Assembly (NCBI GenBank): GCA_965112735.1 | Contig: OZ218960.1 | Coordinates: forward strand, 2,356,001-2,420,000 | Direction: 5' to 3' | Source: Phaeosaccion multiseriatum | Taxonomy: Eukaryota > Ochrophyta, other classes | Length of the DNA stretch: 64,000 nt | In this document: positions 60,169 to 64,000 of the stretch, in pieces | Layout: each line of letters opens with the position of its first letter | Position numbering within the stretch: the stretch's first letter is position 1 | Notes under the pieces: model-generated | The model's database searches: none | Seen by the model: only the letters and a program-made list of their open reading frames with translations | What the model was told of the DNA's origin: nothing | Program-made: the position numbers and the translations under genes

Positions 60169-60634
60169 TGTGTTTTGGTGTGTGTGTGCCTGTGTGTGAA
60201 GTCTGGGCACCACCCTTCTCTTCTCCTCAGACACTCAATGAGTCAATGACTTGAGCCCTCTGATGCGCCGATCCGGTCTGCCTTCGCCCCCCCCTCTCCC
60301 CCATTCTTGCAGGGTGCCTCGGTTTGGTGGCGTACGAGCTGATTGCCGGCTCAGTGCCCTTCAGTGCCACAACCATCGGTCAGCACCGGTTTGACTTTGA
60401 CTTGGCGTCAGACTACTCGTGGAGGGTGGCGAGGTGTGTGTATATGTATGTGTGTATGTATGTATGCATGTATGTATGTATGTATGTATGTATGTATGTA
60501 TGTATGTATGTATGTATGTATGTATGTATGTATGTATGTATGCATGTATGTATGTATGCATGTATGTATGTATGTATGTAGGTAGGTATGTATGTAGGTA
60601 TGTATGTATGTATGTGTGGGTGCGTGCGTGCGTG

Positions 60635-60670
<36 letters not shown>

Positions 60671-60870
60671 GCACTGTACCCACCCCCCTCATTGCCCTGC
60701 CCTGCCACCCCCCTCGCCATCCACTGCCATCCCCCCCCCCCCCCCGCGCACGCAGCGAGGCTGCCCGCCATTTCACCCGCAAGGCTCTGCAAGTGAACCC
60801 CTCGAATCGCCCCACAGCGGAGCAAGCAAACGCCCACCCTTGGCTATCCTCCGCAGGCCTCCGTAAATAG
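57740..60870 (+). CDS. Ser/Thr protein kinase (CAMK-like), 7 exons
   Basis: Exons 57740-58117, 58255-58322, 58441-58606, 59114-59182, 59552-59699, 60313-60433 and 60756-60870 give 354 residues in phase; an internal ATG at 57806 would give 332 and is equally plausible. The protein is little more than a kinase domain: Gly loop GAQGAFGTVKSV, catalytic Lys in FALKTIAL, HRDVKLANLM, DFG in KLVDFGTSTRF, APEV, DIWCLGLVAYEL (Trp split across a junction), and a C-lobe end NPSNRPTAEQANAHPWL typical of the CAMK group. No regulatory domain, EF-hand or membrane segment is visible. The substrate is unknown. All introns contain large microsatellites. Confidence 0.9.
59700..60312 (+). repeat. (GT)n array in protein kinase intron 5
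   Basis: About 430 bp (59769-60200) of almost pure GT dinucleotide with occasional CT, AT and GC interruptions. Two long segments inside repeat each other almost exactly (GCGCGTGAGTGTGTTTGTGT at about 59891 and 60079), pointing to segmental duplication within the array. Confidence 0.93.
60434..60755 (+). repeat. donor-anchored (TATG)n array in protein kinase intron 6
   Basis: Starts at the donor GTGTGTGTATATGTATG and runs about 180 bp as TATG/CATG tetranucleotides, then GT dinucleotides, then a C-homopolymer before the acceptor ACGCAG. Confidence 0.92.
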
Positions 60871-61133
60871 TTTTGGTATCAGTATTGGTATACGAGGAGG
60901 AGTAGTAGTAGGAGGAGGAGGAGGTCGAAGGAGGATCGATCAGGAGGAGAAAAAAGAAAAAAAGGACAGTATCTCGTTCACCGTCAATTTTGAAAAACGG
61001 GCGGCCACGACCGCACATGGCCCGTTATTTTCGTTTTCAATGACTTACTCCACCACGTCAGGGAGGCGACAGCTTTACCACACACACCATTGTATAGCGG
61101 CCAGTTTAGACATTTATATACTCGCGTAAGACG

Positions 61134-62147
61134 ATGCGTTTCCACAGAGCAATTGCCACTGCAGCTGGTTGCGGCTGCTCGCTTCGATATGCGGCAGCGT
61201 TCGCCCCAAGCGTGGGAAGGACTCACGGTGTTGTGCGGTCACAACCAACGTTTCTTGGGGGGGGGTCTACTCGCCTAAATGTGGCCAGCGTTCAGCCGCC
61301 GGCCCCTGTGGACGTGCTGAGGGAAACGCAGGTGATGGGAGAGGGAGCGGGGGCGCTCGTTGGGGAGGATGTGGCGGCGAGCAGCGTTTTGGCAGCAGTA
61401 GCAGCGCCCGTCGAGAAAAAGAAGAGGAAGGGAAAGGAGGCAACCGTCAGGGCTGAGGGAGATACTCTAGAGAATCTGCCCTACATGAAGAGGACCGTGG
61501 CAGTGACGTTCTTGTATGCCACCGCAGTCGTCGTCAACGCTCTCATGCACGTCACCTCCCCCATGATGGCCGCGCAAGTGGCGGCGGCCACCGTGGCAGG
61601 GGTGCTGGCAGCCGACCTCTTCACGGGCTTCTTCCACTTTGGCGTGGACAACTACGGCGACAAGGACACGCCGGGGCTGGGCATGGTCATTGACGCCTTC
61701 CAGGGCCACCATGACACGCCGTGGACCATCACGCACCGACCTTTCTGCAACAACGTGCACAAAGTGGCCTACTTGGTCCTGCCCCTCATGACCATGGTCG
61801 TGCTCGCCAACCTTGGGCCCGTGGGCACCATCTTCGGTGTTGGGTTCTGCATGGGCAATCTCATGTGCCAGGAGCTCCACAAGCAGGCGCATCAGACGGT
61901 GGCGACGGCCCCCTGGAAGCAGCTGCAATCATTGGGCGTCATCTTGCCCAAGAGTGTGCACGGGAAGCACCACCAAAATCCCTTCTCTTCCAACTACTGC
62001 ATCGTCACAGGCACCTTCAACCCCCTCCTGGACGGGCTCAATACCTGGCGATTCTTGGAGAACGTCATCTTTAAGCTCACGGGTGTGGAGCCCAACACAT
62101 GGAAGAATTGCCCGTCCACCAAGGAGGAGTCCCTGGCGCTCTTCTAA
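61134..62147 (+). CDS. FAD4: plastid FAD4/TMEM189-family lipid desaturase, intronless
   Basis: Predicted membrane desaturase of the Kua/PEDS/FAD4 family. Plant FAD4 introduces a trans double bond at C3 of 16:0 in plastid phosphatidylglycerol. One exon of 337 residues. A short signal-like N-terminus is followed by YAAAFAPS, a near-perfect ASAFAP plastid motif. Hydrophobic segments lie at about 125-165 and 205-250. His-rich metal-site motifs are FFHFGVDNYGD, FQGHHDTPW with THRPFCNN, CQELHKQAHQ, and SVHGKHHQNPFSSNYC. These cover the His positions expected for the family. Downstream, an AATAAA at 62598-62603 in an AT-rich island could be a poly(A) signal (inference). It is the only intronless gene in the window, which stands out among neighbours with 2-32 exons. 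The acyl substrate is inferred from FAD4, not shown. Confidence 0.9.
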   Translation: MRFHRAIATAAGCGCSLRYAAAFAPSVGRTHGVVRSQPTFLGGGSTRLNVASVQPPAPVDVLRETQVMGEGAGALVGEDVAASSVLAAVAAPVEKKKRKGKEATVRAEGDTLENLPYMKRTVAVTFLYATAVVVNALMHVTSPMMAAQVAAATVAGVLAADLFTGFFHFGVDNYGDKDTPGLGMVIDAFQGHHDTPWTITHRPFCNNVHKVAYLVLPLMTMVVLANLGPVGTIFGVGFCMGNLMCQELHKQAHQTVATAPWKQLQSLGVILPKSVHGKHHQNPFSSNYCIVTGTFNPLLDGLNTWRFLENVIFKLTGVEPNTWKNCPSTKEESLALF

Positions 62148-62786
62148 GGCCCTCAGTTCTGCCTCAGTTCTGACGCCCTGCTGAGGTGACAGGCAGGACA
62201 TGTAGCTACTATAGAGAGAGAGGTGCAACGGCTCCAAGGGTTAATTGGTCCCTCTCGAGAGAGAGATAAGACAGAGAGAGACAGAGAGAGACAGAGAGAG
62301 CGAGAGAGAGACACACGAGAGAGAGGGGGGGGGTTCAGCACCTTCTGCTCTCTTGGGGGTTTATGGGCTCAGCGCTCATGGCACGGCTCAGAGAAGGAGT
62401 TTCTCTGCGCCATGCCGGACGGAACGGAAGACATGAAAGACGGACTATACTGAAACACGTACAGAAGGAAAGAGTGGCAGCACCAGCACTGTCCTTACCT
62501 TAATCACTGACACTCGCTACCTTTTTTTGAGCCGACATACTTACTATGATATAAAGTGATGCCGATAAGTATATTATAAGTAGTATAAGGTTTTATAAAT
62601 AAAATTTTGACTTGTTAATTCATGTGACGACCCTATATCATCGCAGGCGTGGCTGGATGGCCCTGCGCCCGTCTCCCCCCCCCCCCCCCCGGCACCTCCC
62701 CTCCCCCAAACCTCCTCCGTTCACCGTAAAGAATTATTGCTCCTTCTCCTCCTCCTCCTCCTCCTCCTCCTCTCCCTCCCCATGCC
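62148..62786. other. convergent intergenic region
   Basis: Lies between the stops of the FAD4-like gene (+) and the 62787-63559 gene (-). It contains a GA tract (about 62254-62325) and an unusually AT-rich stretch (62515-62620) with AATAAA at 62598. No gene was recognised. Confidence 0.6.
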
Positions 62787-63198
62787 CTATGTAAAGAAGT
62801 ACTGTTCCTCCTCCTCCTCCTCTCCCTCCCCATGCCCTCCCCCGTAAGAGCCTGGTGGTGGTGGTGGTGGTGGAGGAGGAGGCGGTGGCTGACGCTGCCG
62901 AGGCGCGGGCCGTCGCCTGTCGAAGGCCGGTGCCTCCTCCCCCCTCCTCCCGCCCCCTCCTCCTCTCCCTCCTTCACCGCCAGCTCCGTCGTCCTCATCC
63001 TCGCCTCCGTCGGAGGATCCGTCGAAGTCATCCTCGTCGTCCTCGTCGCCTCTTCCCTCCCTCTGCACTCTCCTTACGGTGCGCATAATATTGTCAAAAG
63101 CCACCCCCAGCACACGGGCAACCTTGTCCTTGATGTGGTACCTGGTGTTTACAAAGTTGTTTGGGAGTGAGTGAGACGAGGGGAGAAGAGGGGGACGT

Positions 63199-63239
<41 letters not shown>

Positions 63240-63559
63240 CACACACACACACACACTCACACACGAACGATACTATGCGATTCACTACCCCCCCTCCCCA
63301 TCTCCGCATCCCTTCCTGCCTTCCTTCCTTCCTTCCTTCCCCGCTCCCAAACCCAATCCATCCCTGCTGCCAGACGTCCGCCAAATATGCCGACAAGCAG
63401 ACCGACAAGCAGGCCGACAACCCGACAACCCGAGAGCCCGATGAGATGAGATGAGATGAGATGAGATGACTGATTGATGATGACTCACTTGCTGTCCCAG
63501 AACATGGCCTTATTCATGCATAGCGAGCACACCGCCATAAACTTGGCCCATGCATGCAC
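62787..63559 (-). CDS. unrecognised protein, last two exons (5'-partial)
   Basis: Exon 63489-63559 (acceptor AAG, donor GTGAGT) joins in phase 2 to exon 62787-63141. The readable protein starts VHAWAKFMAVCSLCMNKAMF and continues KYHIKDKVARVLGVAFDNIM. A 70-residue acidic, Gly-rich tail with a poly-Pro run follows and ends EEEEEEQYFFT. The first part could be one hydrophobic helix. I do not recognise the family. Upstream exons lie beyond the right edge, behind a (CAGT)n intron. Confidence 0.65.
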
Positions 63560-63589
63560 CTTCAGGGGGAGAGAGAGAGGAGTCAGTCA

Positions 63590-63990
63590 ATCAGTCAGTA
63601 CTTGGTGTCAGTCAGCCAAGTCAATCAGTCAGTCAGTCAGTCCGTCACTCAGTCAAGTCAGTCAGTCAGTCAGTCAGTCAGTCAGTCAGTCAGTCAGTCA
63701 GTCAGTCAGTACTTGGTGTCAGTCAGTCAAGTCAATCAGTCAGTCAGTCAGTCAGTCAGTCAGTCAGTCCGTTAGTCAAGTCAGTCAGTCAAGTCAGTCA
63801 GTCAGTTAGTCAGTCAGTCAGTCAGTCCGTCAGTCAAGTCAAGTCAGTCAGTCCGTCAGTCAGTCAGTCAGTCAAGTCAGTCAGTCAGTTAGTCAGTCAG
63901 TCAGTCAGTCCGTCAGTCAGTCCGTCCGTCAGTCAGTCAGTCCGTCAGTCAGTCCGTCAGTCAGTCAGTCAAGTCAGTCGGTCAGTCAGC
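63590..63990 (-). repeat. (CAGT)n array at the right edge, in an intron of the 62787-63559 gene
   Basis: About 400 bp of CAGT with CCGT and AAGT interruptions. A segment containing CAGTACTTGGTGTCAGTCAG is duplicated (about 63597 and 63708, period 111 bp). The array reaches the end of the window almost unbroken. Confidence 0.9.
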
Positions 63991-64000
63991 CTGGCTGGCA

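Noticed and set aside
59730-60600. Cys-Val and Tyr-Met-Cys repeat frames
   Set aside because: Translation of (GT)n and (TATG)n arrays in kinase introns.

Overview
The window is nuclear DNA from a eukaryotic microalga, most likely a photosynthetic stramenopile and possibly a eustigmatophyte. Three things support this. Almost every gene is split by spliceosomal GT-AG introns. Two proteins (53364 and 61134) start with a hydrophobic signal followed by a SAF/AAFAPS motif, the ASAFAP-type bipartite presequence of red-derived secondary plastids. The gene set (FAD4-like desaturase, DUF3727-like plastid protein, carotenoid cleavage dioxygenase, single-gene type I PKS) also fits an alga. The lineage is an inference. 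No rRNA, tRNA, CRISPR array or transposon was recognised.

Layout, left to right: (1) 3' end of an ABCG-type transporter (129-1062, +). (2) A two-exon unrecognised gene (1492-2291, -). (3) A 32-exon type I polyketide synthase (2712-21237, +), reconstructed as one phase-consistent chain of 3,207 residues: KS-AT-DH-pseudo-KR-degenerate ER-like-KR-ACP-TE. (4) A 14-exon carotenoid cleavage dioxygenase (21983-29548, -). (5) A ubiquitin-like/UIM-array protein (29739-34319, +). (6) An Aurora-type kinase (34854-38603, -). (7) Branched-chain 2-oxoacid dehydrogenase E1 alpha (39385-43587, +). (8) An NYN-SAP protein with a LOTUS-like tail (45490-53177, -). (9) A plastid-targeted DUF3727-like protein (53364-55473, +). 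(10) Mediator subunit MED7 (56081-57324, -). (11) A Ser/Thr kinase (57740-60870, +). (12) An intronless FAD4-like plastid lipid desaturase (61134-62147, +). (13) The 3' exons of an unrecognised gene (62787-63559, -).

Genes alternate strand with near-perfect regularity, giving compact divergent promoters (186 and 190 bp for two pairs) and short convergent 3' ends. The genes do not form one pathway. The PKS is the only obvious specialised-metabolism gene, and its tail-to-tail neighbour, the carotenoid dioxygenase, has no evident link to it.

Most of the non-coding DNA is intronic and built from microsatellites and minisatellites. Many of these start exactly at the 5' splice site with the donor sequence as repeat unit (GTGA, GTCA, GTAT) or form the pyrimidine tract before the acceptor. 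A 12-base word, TTGGTGATACAG, recurs across unrelated genes. Exon boundaries were set by hand from splice consensus, phase continuity and protein-family alignment from memory; no transcript or database evidence was available.
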